Source of the DNA: DATDVC01 sp964601125
GTDB lineage: Bacteria; Patescibacteriota; Minisyncoccia; Phycocordibacterales; WO2-35-19
Direction: 5' to 3'
DNA: 64,000 nucleotides
Assembly: GCA_964601125.1 (NCBI GenBank)
Contig: CAZRKB010000001.1
Location: forward strand, 24,543 to 88,542
Position 1 is the stretch's first letter; the number at the start of each line of letters is the position of its first letter. The position numbers and the translations under genes are program-made. Positions 1 through 7,341 of the stretch are shown in pieces. The notes beneath the pieces are model-generated. The model was given only the letters and a program-made list of their open reading frames with translations. It searched no databases and was not told the origin of the DNA.

Positions 1-268
1 GGGTGTTCCTGACCACATACCAAGAATCATCAGTAACTACCATGTCAACGAGAATGTAACCAGGGTATATTTTTTCTTCCTCCTCTATTCTTTTGTTGCC
101 CTTTATTTTTATCTTCTTTTCAGTTGGTACAAGCACGTTGAATATCCTGTCTTCCATTCCAAGAGACTCGATTCGCTGTTTTAAGTTGCGCATAACCGTA
201 TTTTCATAGCCAGAATAGGTATGTATGGCATACCAGTTCCTGCCTTTTTGTATTTGTTGTTTAGACAT
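1..268 (-). CDS. nusG: Transcription termination/antitermination factor NusG, 5' part only
   Basis: The translation from the ATG at 268 begins MSKQQIQKGRNWYAIHTYSG and continues with a PGYILV segment, the typical NGN domain of NusG, which binds RNA polymerase and suppresses pausing. The window edge cuts the gene after about 89 codons, so the C-terminal KOW domain is outside. secE lies just upstream on the same strand, 4 nt away, the classic secE-nusG pair, so cotranscription is very likely. Confidence 0.95.
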   Translation of the reverse strand, partial: MSKQQIQKGRNWYAIHTYSGYENTVMRNLKQRIESLGMEDRIFNVLVPTEKKIKIKGNKRIEEEEKIYPGYILVDMVVTDDSWYVVRNT

Positions 269-272
269 AATA

Positions 273-449
273 TTAAACAAATAGATTCAAAATTTTACTA
301 AAGACTAAATCGAAAAAACCAAGAAAAAGAGAGACAGCTATCGAAACGATAACCACTACAGCCGAAAATATGGTCGCCTGTCTTTTTGTCGGCCAACTTA
401 CGTGGCTCAATTCTGACTTTGTTTCCCTTAAATAGCTTATTATTGACAT
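273..449 (-). CDS. secE: Preprotein translocase subunit SecE (58 aa)
   Basis: A 58-residue ORF starting MSIISYLRETKSELSHVSWP, with the conserved short amphipathic helix and WPT(K/R)xE-like motif (here WPTKRQ at residues 19-24), followed by one hydrophobic transmembrane helix (about residues 27-46). SecE clamps the SecY channel in the plasma membrane. The length matches the minimal SecE of many bacteria. It directly precedes nusG, which supports the call. Confidence 0.95.
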   Translation of the reverse strand: MSIISYLRETKSELSHVSWPTKRQATIFSAVVVIVSIAVSLFLGFFDLVFSKILNLFV

Positions 450-464
450 ATGTTTAATTCTATC

Positions 465-489
465 AAAAAACCCCGGAACGGGGTTTTTT
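465..489 (-). terminator. Intrinsic terminator between the SIMPL gene and secE
   Basis: An 11-bp inverted repeat (A6-CCCCG / CGGGG-T6) with a GAA loop. It is symmetrical and can act on both strands, but the minus strand carries the transcripts here: it ends the upstream 539-1351 gene and precedes the secE-nusG unit. Confidence 0.85.
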
Positions 490-538
490 ATTAACTTGTA
501 GTTCTAATTATACAGAAACCAGAACATCTGTCAAATGG

Positions 539-1351
539 CTATTTGATCTCGTAGGTAATGCTGATATTTGATGTGATTTTAGCTTCGCCGGTAGGGAGCT
601 CCGCTCTCGCAGGAGCCACCGCTGAGACTTTCATCATGTCAGCTCCACCCATTCCTTCTGCATAATAAGGACCCGGATAGCCACTGTTATCGTTGTAGTA
701 AATAATGTCTCCAAGACGCACACCGAGCTGCTTAGCAAGCACTTTAGCCTTTTCTTTGGCCTCTTTTATAGCTTCTTCTCTGGCTTCGGCTACATATTTT
801 TCTCGGTCATCTACAGTAAACTCAAGTCCGCTTATATTTGAAACATCAGCCGCCCCGACCTTGGTCACAAGATCAGCAGCTTTTTCTGTATCACGCACCT
901 TAACAGACACTGTTTGACTTACTTCATAACCAACAAGAGTATTCTTGCCCTGCGGACAAGGAGTAGTAACACAATAGATTTGCTCCCATTCATATTTCGG
1001 ATAAACGTTGTAGTTGGTTGTTTTTATATCTCTATCTTCTACTCCTCCCCCTCTCACAGAAGCAAGACTTTTATTTATCTTCTGATCAAGTTTTTCTTGA
1101 GCCTGACTTACGGTATCACCCACTTCGGTAACAGTGAAGTTAAAGAAGGCTATGTCTGGTATAGCGTAGGCTTCGCCTTCTCCGGTTACCATTATTGTTG
1201 ACTGTGGGTATATTTCTTTACCTATATTTGGCAGTTTTTTGAATTCCCCGATTACCTTCACAAACAAAAACGCAGAAAAGAGCACTAGAGAAATAGCTGT
1301 CCATTTGGAAATCCTTCTAGCACCCTCCTCTCCGAAAAATTGATTAAACAT
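539..1351 (-). CDS. SIMPL (DUF541) domain protein, membrane-anchored
   Basis: 270 aa. One N-terminal hydrophobic helix (about residues 16-36) anchors a large outer domain. The region VTGEGEAYAIPDIAFFNFTV (about 55-74), the later EAREEAIKEAKEKAKVLAKQLGV helix and the C-terminal ...ITSNISITYEIK strand match the SIMPL/DUF541 fold. The function of this family in bacteria is poorly defined (an outer-envelope protein, sometimes linked to oxidative stress). Monocistronic: a terminator follows. Neighbours give no functional hint. Confidence 0.8.
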   Translation of the reverse strand: MFNQFFGEEGARRISKWTAISLVLFSAFLFVKVIGEFKKLPNIGKEIYPQSTIMVTGEGEAYAIPDIAFFNFTVTEVGDTVSQAQEKLDQKINKSLASVRGGGVEDRDIKTTNYNVYPKYEWEQIYCVTTPCPQGKNTLVGYEVSQTVSVKVRDTEKAADLVTKVGAADVSNISGLEFTVDDREKYVAEAREEAIKEAKEKAKVLAKQLGVRLGDIIYYNDNSGYPGPYYAEGMGGADMMKVSAVAPARAELPTGEAKITSNISITYEIK

Positions 1352-1399
1352 GGTATTTAAGTTAATTATAACTACCCCATTATATCATAAATAATGATT

Positions 1400-2260
1400 T
1401 TATATATTAGAGACCGAGAGTTCTAATAAATTTTTAAAAAGACAAGCGACCGTAACCGGCCCCACACCCCCTGGTACTGGAGTTATGGCTCTAACCAAAG
1501 GTTCAACTTCAGCAAAATCGACATCGCCCACAAAAAAAGATTTACTTTCTTGCCCCCCTCTTAGAGTAAGAGGGGGGTTGGGGGGTGATACTCGATTGAT
1601 CCCCACATCAATAATAACCTGATTTTTATTTGTAAAATCTTTTGTTACTAAGCCCACCTTACCAACAGCAGAAATTAAAATATCGCTATTTTTAGATATT
1701 TCCGGCACATTTTTTGTATTAATGTCACACCTTTCAACTTGGGCTTTTATTCTTTCCAACTCATCAGCGATCGGCTTCCCTGCAAGCAACGATTGACCCA
1801 AAACTGCAACTTTTTTGCCCTCAATTTCAATTTTATAAAAATCTAAGATAGCCAAAACCGCGCGAGCCGTAGCGGGTGTTACAAGAACCCTGCCCTCTTC
1901 TTCTAGCTCAGTAAGACCATCCGCGTCTTTGCCTTTTTTTATATAACTTAAAATTTTCTGCGCATTTAAATGCTGGGGTAGTGGCAATTGAATAATTATA
2001 CCGTGGACACCCCTATCTTCGTTTAAGTTTTCTATTTCTTTTATCAAAATCTCTTCCTCTACACCCTCTTCAAATCTTTTATGTACCGCATTGGCTCCGA
2101 TTTCATCAGCAAATTTAATTTTATTTTTTATATAAAGATTTGAATCAGGCCTATCGCCGACTTGCACAATAGCCAAAACAGGCTTTTGTTCCAGCTTTTT
2201 CATTCTCTCTATGAGTCTCTTCTTTATTTCCTCCCGCACGGGGGTTCCGTATAAAATCAT
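1400..2260 (-). CDS. folD: Bifunctional methylenetetrahydrofolate dehydrogenase/cyclohydrolase FolD
   Basis: 286 aa. FolD interconverts 5,10-methylene-THF and 10-formyl-THF in the cytosol. Visible signatures are YIKNK (residues 43-47, active-site lysine), QLPLPQHL (91-98), the cofactor motif GQSLLAGKPIADEL (155-168) and PVPGGVGPVT (261-270). Oddity: between INRV (221-224) and GDVDF (245-249), where FolD normally has a short loop, there is an extra segment SPPNPPLTLRGGQESK. It is encoded by a palindromic repeat found elsewhere between genes, so a repeat has inserted in frame without breaking the enzyme. Divergent from the downstream membrane protein gene. Confidence 0.95.
   Translation of the reverse strand: MILYGTPVREEIKKRLIERMKKLEQKPVLAIVQVGDRPDSNLYIKNKIKFADEIGANAVHKRFEEGVEEEILIKEIENLNEDRGVHGIIIQLPLPQHLNAQKILSYIKKGKDADGLTELEEEGRVLVTPATARAVLAILDFYKIEIEGKKVAVLGQSLLAGKPIADELERIKAQVERCDINTKNVPEISKNSDILISAVGKVGLVTKDFTNKNQVIIDVGINRVSPPNPPLTLRGGQESKSFFVGDVDFAEVEPLVRAITPVPGGVGPVTVACLFKNLLELSVSNI
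1553..1586. repeat. Palindromic repeat family A, in frame within folD
   Basis: A C-rich arm, then CTTAGAGTAAG, then a G-rich arm and a TTGGGG tail. The same design (CCCCTCTC...GAGAGGGGTTGGGG) recurs at 12606, 17371, 21077, 22348, 22931, 24930, 29871, 33418 and 60812. Here it lies inside a conserved enzyme gene and keeps the frame. Confidence 0.85.
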
Positions 2261-2282
2261 GATTTATGTTATCCTAAATATT

Positions 2283-2864
2283 ATGCATGGTTTTGGGAAA
2301 TGGCAAAGGCTGCGGGAACTGACTTTTGGATTTTTTATTGTCTTGATTATTTTATCAAGCGTCCTTTACTTTTTCCTGAAAGACGACTTGTCGCTTGAAG
2401 AATTTCATACCGCCATAGGCAACTTTGGCATATGGGCACCAGCTATATTTATAGTCTTTTTTATTGTTGGAAGCATTTTCATCCCCTCGACCCCTTTTAT
2501 GGTGGCGGCGGGAATATTTTTTGGACTAAAGTATGGATTTATTTACACAATGATCGGAGGGATTTCTAGCGCGCTTTTGTCTTTCATAGTTTCAAGGAGC
2601 CTAGGGAAAAATTGGGCTGAGAGTATTTTACAAAAAGATTACATGAAAAGGCTCGATGGGTATAATAAGCGGCTCGAGGATGGCGGCGCTATCTGGGATT
2701 TGGCTTTTTTACGCCTTATCCCAATGCCATTTAATGTGCTCAATATCTTGATGGGCGTCTCAAGGATAAGCCTAAAAGATTACTCTATCGGCACACTTTT
2801 GGGTCTCGTGCCGAGCAACATCATCGCAGTATATGCCGGTGTTGTTTTATCAAAAATATTTTAG
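2283..2864 (+). CDS. VTT/TVP38-DedA family membrane protein
   Basis: 193 aa from the ATG at 2283. Hydrophobic helices near residues 11-30, 45-65, 70-95 and at the C-terminus, with the family motif stretch around FIPSTPFMVAAGIFFGLKYG and the conserved FLRLIPMPFNVLNILMG loop, identify the SNARE-associated (VTT) domain of TVP38/TMEM64 and DedA proteins, now linked to lipid scrambling and undecaprenyl-phosphate handling. A TATCCT hexamer sits 7 nt before the start, suggesting a leaderless mRNA. An in-frame ATG at 2259 would add 8 residues and is less likely. Confidence 0.8.
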   Translation: MHGFGKWQRLRELTFGFFIVLIILSSVLYFFLKDDLSLEEFHTAIGNFGIWAPAIFIVFFIVGSIFIPSTPFMVAAGIFFGLKYGFIYTMIGGISSALLSFIVSRSLGKNWAESILQKDYMKRLDGYNKRLEDGGAIWDLAFLRLIPMPFNVLNILMGVSRISLKDYSIGTLLGLVPSNIIAVYAGVVLSKIF

Positions 2865-2870
2865 AGAAAA

Positions 2871-3257
2871 TTAGGTAGCTTTTTTACCATCTTCACCAAG
2901 CACTCTCTCTATGTCTTGGACTATGGACTCAAGACTTTCATCTGATTTAATGACATAACCCACGGCTCCCATCGCCATCACGTCGCTAATCTTTTTTACG
3001 CTTGAAAGATTAGACGAAACCAGCACCGGTACTTTTGGAAATTCGTCTGAATCTTGTATTTTTTTAAGAAAAGACGCTCCATCGAGCTTTGGCATCATAA
3101 GATCAAGTACGACTAGATCCGGTTTTTCATTTTTAAGTTTATCCAAACCAACTTCCCCATCTTCTGCGTGTACCAAAGAGTATTTTTCTTTAGGCAAAGC
3201 AGCTTCTAGTGTCTTTGCAAAAAATTGATCGTCGTCTATCACCAAAATCTTTTTCAT
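2871..3257 (-). CDS. Single-domain response regulator (CheY-like)
   Basis: 128 aa consisting only of a receiver domain: acidic pocket IDDD (residues 7-10), phosphoacceptor D52 in VVLDLMMPKLDG, and a conserved lysine in YVIKSDES near 104. No output domain. It follows the histidine kinase gene on the same strand (57 nt apart), so it is probably that kinase's partner. Family-D repeat sequence fills the leader right up to the start codon. Confidence 0.9.
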   Translation of the reverse strand: MKKILVIDDDQFFAKTLEAALPKEKYSLVHAEDGEVGLDKLKNEKPDLVVLDLMMPKLDGASFLKKIQDSDEFPKVPVLVSSNLSSVKKISDVMAMGAVGYVIKSDESLESIVQDIERVLGEDGKKAT

Positions 3258-3260
3258 AAA

Positions 3261-3310
3261 AATACGAAATAACGAATAAATTAACGAATGGTTTCGTTGC
3301 TTCGTATTCT
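3261..3310 (-). repeat. Repeat family D (TTCGTTA-type) in the leader of the response regulator
   Basis: An AT-rich repeat built from TTCGTTA/TTCGTAT words with inverted ends (AATACGAA / TTCGTATT), ending 4 nt before the start codon at 3257. Related copies abut the start codons of sodA (32486-32521) and rpsG (37583-37620), in the same orientation relative to the gene. Confidence 0.7.
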
Positions 3311-3314
3311 ATCA

Positions 3315-5081
3315 TTATTTTATAGGGATGGTAAAGAAGAAACTAGAGCCAATACCCTCTTTAGAAAAAGCCCCCACTCTTCCTCCATGAGCCTCGGCTA
3401 TACCTTTGGCGATAACCAAACCAAGCCCAGTACCCTTGTCTTCTTTTGAAACTGGCGATATTTTTGCCTGTTTATAGGTATGAAAAAGCTCTTTCATATT
3501 ATTCTCCGGTATGCCTATACCAGTATCAGTTACCACTACACAAAGAGTGTCCTTGGTTGGATTTAGATCCAGAGTACTTGGAAAAGCTGGGTATTTGGAC
3601 ATGTCTACGCCACTGCGAACATCCGTTTTACCGTCATAAACAAAAGCTGAGACCAGTATAGCCCCACCTTGGGAAGTAAACTTTAACGCATTTGAAATAA
3701 AGTTATTTAATATTTGCTTTATAGCTTGCGGGTCAAGGTCTACCTTGGTCGGCAGATTCATGTTTAAAAAGCTTTCGAGCATAACCTTCCTTGAATCTGC
3801 CGATATTTTATAAAAAGTAATACGATTATTAATTATTTCCTTGATATCAGATGGCTCCTTTCTCACCTCAAACTTACCAGCTTGAAGTTTAGACAAATCA
3901 AGTATGTCGTTTACCAGCTCGAGCATAGAGCTAGAGCTCTGATGAGCCATATTTAAATATTCTTTAAACTGCGGAGATCCTGGTACTAGGGCGCCAGACA
4001 CTACCAACTCAACAATTTTTTTAATGCCATCCAAAGGAGAACGCAGTTCATGTACTATCATTGAAGTAAATTCTTCTCTGACGCGCTCTAACTCTATATC
4101 TTTGGTAATGTCATGAAAAGAAACCACCGCACCCAATAGATGATCAGAACCTTTCATGGAAGGGTGAGAAACTGGGTATACTCCGATTTCAAAAAATGAC
4201 TCGTTTATGTTTACTTTTTCAGCAACATAAGACACTTTCTTAGTTAGGGCTTCTTTTAATTTCCCGTGTATATCAAATTTGCCCCCCAAAGCATCTACAA
4301 AATCAAAAATACTTATCTCGCCTCCTTCCGCTTTTTTAGGATCAAAGCCGATTATTCTTTTAATTGCAGGATTGGCGACAATAACCCGATATTCGGTATC
4401 AACCATAAGAACTCCGTCCCCCATCGAAAGCACCATGGCGTTGAGTTTCCCTTTTTCTATTCTCACCACCTCTTGAAGTCTAGAGACAGCTTGCGAGGCT
4501 TGGTTGGTTATTTTGTAGAGTATTGTCATGTCGGCCTCTTTGTACAATCCTCTTTCTGTATGAGCTATCGTTAGAACTCCAGCCACAGAACCACCGATAA
4601 CTAGCGGAATATTAAAAAGAGAACCTACCCCCTGATCTATTTCTGGAACTATTATGGCACCGGATACAACTTCGTCTATAGATGAATCGTCCAACTTCCT
4701 GTCGGTAAGCGCCGAAAGAGAAGCGGTCATTTTATCTTTCATTTCTTTCAAGAAATTACGACCGACTGATTTTTCAATATGAGTATTTATTTTTATTTTT
4801 TCCGGTACAATTACGGCGTAGCCAACAGCGCTATAATCGATAAATTGACGCAAAGAGCCTGTGATGATCTGTAAAATTTCTTCAACGTTTAAAGAGTAGC
4901 CGACTCTGTCTCCCAATTCTTTGAGGATGGCGAGTTCGTATAGTCTACGAGTAGATTCCTCCTTTTCTTTTCTTATTTCTTCTTCGCGTTTTTTAAGAGA
5001 TGCACGAAAATAGAAAAAGGAATAAAAAGCAGAAGCAAAAAGAACGAGCGATATGGCGCCTAAAGCAAGCGCGATATTCAT
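3315..5081 (-). CDS. Sensor histidine kinase (TM-GAF-PAS-HisKA-HATPase)
   Basis: 588 aa. N-terminal membrane helix (about residues 4-24), coiled linker, GAF-like domain (about 60-205), PAS domain (about 212-335, GDGVLMVDTEYRVIVANPA), HisKA with phosphoacceptor His in MIVHELRSPLDG, then HATPase_c with N-box NNFISNALKF, G1 box DTGIGIPE and G2 box GTGLGLVIAKGIAEAHGG. The GAF/PAS pair suggests a cytosolic signal; the ligand cannot be read from sequence. It forms a cluster with two small upstream genes and the response regulator downstream. Confidence 0.92.
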   Translation of the reverse strand: MNIALALGAISLVLFASAFYSFFYFRASLKKREEEIRKEKEESTRRLYELAILKELGDRVGYSLNVEEILQIITGSLRQFIDYSAVGYAVIVPEKIKINTHIEKSVGRNFLKEMKDKMTASLSALTDRKLDDSSIDEVVSGAIIVPEIDQGVGSLFNIPLVIGGSVAGVLTIAHTERGLYKEADMTILYKITNQASQAVSRLQEVVRIEKGKLNAMVLSMGDGVLMVDTEYRVIVANPAIKRIIGFDPKKAEGGEISIFDFVDALGGKFDIHGKLKEALTKKVSYVAEKVNINESFFEIGVYPVSHPSMKGSDHLLGAVVSFHDITKDIELERVREEFTSMIVHELRSPLDGIKKIVELVVSGALVPGSPQFKEYLNMAHQSSSSMLELVNDILDLSKLQAGKFEVRKEPSDIKEIINNRITFYKISADSRKVMLESFLNMNLPTKVDLDPQAIKQILNNFISNALKFTSQGGAILVSAFVYDGKTDVRSGVDMSKYPAFPSTLDLNPTKDTLCVVVTDTGIGIPENNMKELFHTYKQAKISPVSKEDKGTGLGLVIAKGIAEAHGGRVGAFSKEGIGSSFFFTIPIK

Positions 5082-5082
5082 T

Positions 5083-5484
5083 TTAAGTATTAATTATGCC
5101 CTTAAGAAGCTTGTTTGATCCGACAACCATAAAAATATACCCGAGAGCAAAACATGCTGTATTTACAACATCAAACCAAACGCCCGTAAACCAGTTGCCC
5201 AAAAAAGTAGAAATCGTGCCAATTACCATTAAAAGCATGCCAAGAGAAATATAATTCATAACAGAACCAAAAAGCCCGCCACCCATCTTCCTTGCGGCGC
5301 GAAAAACAAACCATGTAGCAATTACACCTATTACCACAGACAATAATAGAGATAGGTCTCCAGCAAAATAGGAAGCATAAGCAACCTCATCTCCGGAAAC
5401 CATAATGTCTCTATTTTGTCCAAAAACCAGTGCAGGCAAAACAAAGACTGATAATGCGGCGGCTGCTAATTTTATATTTTTCAT
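5083..5484 (-). CDS. Small membrane protein of a two-component cluster, unrecognised
   Basis: 133 aa. An N-terminal signal-like helix ending near LPALVFG, a short exposed segment (about 22-45), then three hydrophobic helices (about 46-65, 75-97, 107-128). The start codon lies only 1 nt upstream of the kinase reading frame's region, so it is cotranscribed with the kinase at 3315-5081. I do not recognise the family. Being encoded directly before a kinase, it could be a membrane sensor or accessory subunit (inference). Confidence 0.65.
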   Translation of the reverse strand: MKNIKLAAAALSVFVLPALVFGQNRDIMVSGDEVAYASYFAGDLSLLLSVVIGVIATWFVFRAARKMGGGLFGSVMNYISLGMLLMVIGTISTFLGNWFTGVWFDVVNTACFALGYIFMVVGSNKLLKGIINT

Positions 5485-5493
5485 TTTATTATC

Positions 5494-5769
5494 TTAATTT
5501 AAATTTGTTTTAATTGATGGGTATTTTTGAAAAATAGAATTAACTGCATTCTTTACTATCTCGCCTGAAAGTGCGACATATTCATCTATAAGTTTCTGCA
5601 GAGTCTCCTGCTCTGAGCCCATAACTTCAGTCACAGTACCGTCGTCCGAGATTTTCATCCCCGGCACATTCCTTGCTTTCAAGATAGCGATCTGGGGACC
5701 GAGTATAACAATCTGCTTCTGTATGATCTCGGTTAGCATTGATTTGTAGTCTTCGTGTGTTGGTTCCAT
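5494..5769 (-). CDS. Small acidic helical protein, unrecognised
   Basis: 91 aa, no membrane segment, two predicted helices around a central KISDDGTVTEV hairpin. It is the first gene of a four-gene minus-strand set (91 aa, 133 aa membrane protein, histidine kinase, response regulator) with gaps of 9 and 1 nt, so it probably belongs to the same signalling pathway. A TATTATAAA promoter-like box lies about 40 nt upstream. Function not inferable from sequence alone. Confidence 0.6.
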   Translation of the reverse strand: MEPTHEDYKSMLTEIIQKQIVILGPQIAILKARNVPGMKISDDGTVTEVMGSEQETLQKLIDEYVALSGEIVKNAVNSIFQKYPSIKTNLN

Positions 5770-5851
5770 AGTGAATGATCGTTAATACTGATAGTTGCTT
5801 AAATTTTATAATACAACCAAAAACCGCGCACTCTTATCTTGGGGATATAAT

Positions 5852-6253
5852 CTAACTTTGAAAATCAATTTCAAAAGGATACATACCCATGCTACAACTA
5901 CCCTTCATCACCCCGGCCACTGGCGTACCAATATCGATATCTGTTAACCCAGAAAAATCGAGGCTCTGCCTAATCTTCTTCTCTGGGATACTGACTGAGG
6001 CCGAACAATCAAAAGTGCCCTTGGAATCAAAGCGAATGGTAGTCGGAATGCCGGCTTTGGCTACACTCCGTCTTGGTTGATAGCCAGCTTTAGCTCGGAT
6101 CTCAATGATTTGTCGACCATCCACCATCTTTACATTTGCGCCCGACGCTATAGTCTCTCTAAAATCTTGTTCAACTTCGCGATCTCTGGTTAGCCAGAAA
6201 GCGCCCCCTATGAGTAAAAAGGCGATCAAAATTGAAGTGGTAATCTCTTTCAT
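5852..6253 (-). CDS. Cupredoxin-like, membrane-anchored copper protein
   Basis: 133 aa. N-terminal helix (about residues 5-19), then a beta-rich domain with Cys in FDCSASV and the C-terminal GSCSMGMYPFEIDF, which resembles the Cys-X-Met-Gly-Met metal loop of cupredoxin domains. Located last in the csoR-copA cluster, it plausibly binds copper on the outer face of the membrane and works with the exporter. Copper specificity is inferred from context and the Cys/Met residues. Confidence 0.75.
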   Translation of the reverse strand: MKEITTSILIAFLLIGGAFWLTRDREVEQDFRETIASGANVKMVDGRQIIEIRAKAGYQPRRSVAKAGIPTTIRFDSKGTFDCSASVSIPEKKIRQSLDFSGLTDIDIGTPVAGVMKGSCSMGMYPFEIDFQS

Positions 6254-6266
6254 GATTATATTTTAC

Positions 6267-7337
6267 TTAAAAACCAAATAAAGGAGAAATTATCCCCGCC
6301 GCTGCCAAACTATTGATCAGGTTGAATACCGCAAAAAGAATTACGATAAGACCGGCTGTTTTAAAGAAAATCCCTTTCTTTGAGCTATGGCGTACACTAA
6401 AAGAACTGAAGCTGACGAGGGCAAGTATTGGCAACGTACCGAAGGCAAAAACCAGCATAGTTAGACCACCAGCCAAAAAACTTCCAGTAGAAAGAGTGTA
6501 AATCTGCATTGATTGAGTAAAACCGCAAGGCAAGAAAAAAGTGAGTGCCCCTACTAAAACCGGAGTCAAAACATGATTTATCTTGGACAAACCAATAGTG
6601 TGTCTAGATAAAAATTTTGGCATACTTGGTTGTAGTTTTTTAGTAAAGTGGAAAAGATCAAGCAAATTAATACCCAATAGAAGCATCACCCCCACTATCA
6701 GAATATTGAGAGTAAGATTTGCGGTTTGACTGAGAGCAAACACTGAGCCTAAAACTCCAATCAATCCACCAAGAACAAAAAAGAAAACAAGACGACTGAG
6801 ATGAAACAAGGCGATCGACCGGCTAGCACTTCGCCATTTTTGCGAATTAGCTGCAAAAGAAGCCGACATTGACAAGACCAGACCACCAACCACCGCCATA
6901 CAAGTAGAAAGAGAGGCGACCACACCAATCAGGAAAACTGTTGGGTAGTTAAGTTTAGTCGAATTGACCAGATTGACTATGCCCAGTTTTTGCAAAAATA
7001 CAAAAAGCGCCACAAAAGTGAGGGCAGCCATTAAAGCTACCTTAAACTCTGACCAATTGTATTTTTGTTTTTCCGAAACCGGATCCACTAGTGGAAAAAG
7101 GGTGTAACCATACGGTTCAATAAATTCCGTCAGCGCCTTAGCCGCTTCACCTTCTGACATATCACCAAAATATCCAGCAACCTCAAGTGTTTGATTTTTG
7201 ATGCTTGCCTTGGTCGTCGTCACGTAAGGAACCGCCTTGATTTCAGTTTCAATCAAAAGCTCGCAAGAATGGCAATGCATGCCCTTTACCCGGAAAGAAA
7301 ACTTCTTTAAAAGATCTGTGTCTTGTTTTTCATTCAT
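6267..7337 (-). CDS. HMA domain fused to a sulfite exporter TauE/SafE-like membrane domain
   Basis: 356 aa. An N-terminal heavy-metal-associated domain with GMHCHSC (residues 18-24, the CxxC metal site) is followed by about six to seven membrane helices (about 95-350) with a CMAVVGGLVLSMSA and PCGFTQSMQIY pair; the latter is typical of UreH/SafE or DsbD-like transporters found beside copper ATPases. It lies 4 nt from copA, so it is in the same operon. Likely role: membrane copper handling or delivery; exact activity unknown. Confidence 0.85.
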   Translation of the reverse strand: MNEKQDTDLLKKFSFRVKGMHCHSCELLIETEIKAVPYVTTTKASIKNQTLEVAGYFGDMSEGEAAKALTEFIEPYGYTLFPLVDPVSEKQKYNWSEFKVALMAALTFVALFVFLQKLGIVNLVNSTKLNYPTVFLIGVVASLSTCMAVVGGLVLSMSASFAANSQKWRSASRSIALFHLSRLVFFFVLGGLIGVLGSVFALSQTANLTLNILIVGVMLLLGINLLDLFHFTKKLQPSMPKFLSRHTIGLSKINHVLTPVLVGALTFFLPCGFTQSMQIYTLSTGSFLAGGLTMLVFAFGTLPILALVSFSSFSVRHSSKKGIFFKTAGLIVILFAVFNLINSLAAAGIISPLFGF

Positions 7338-7341
7338 AAAT

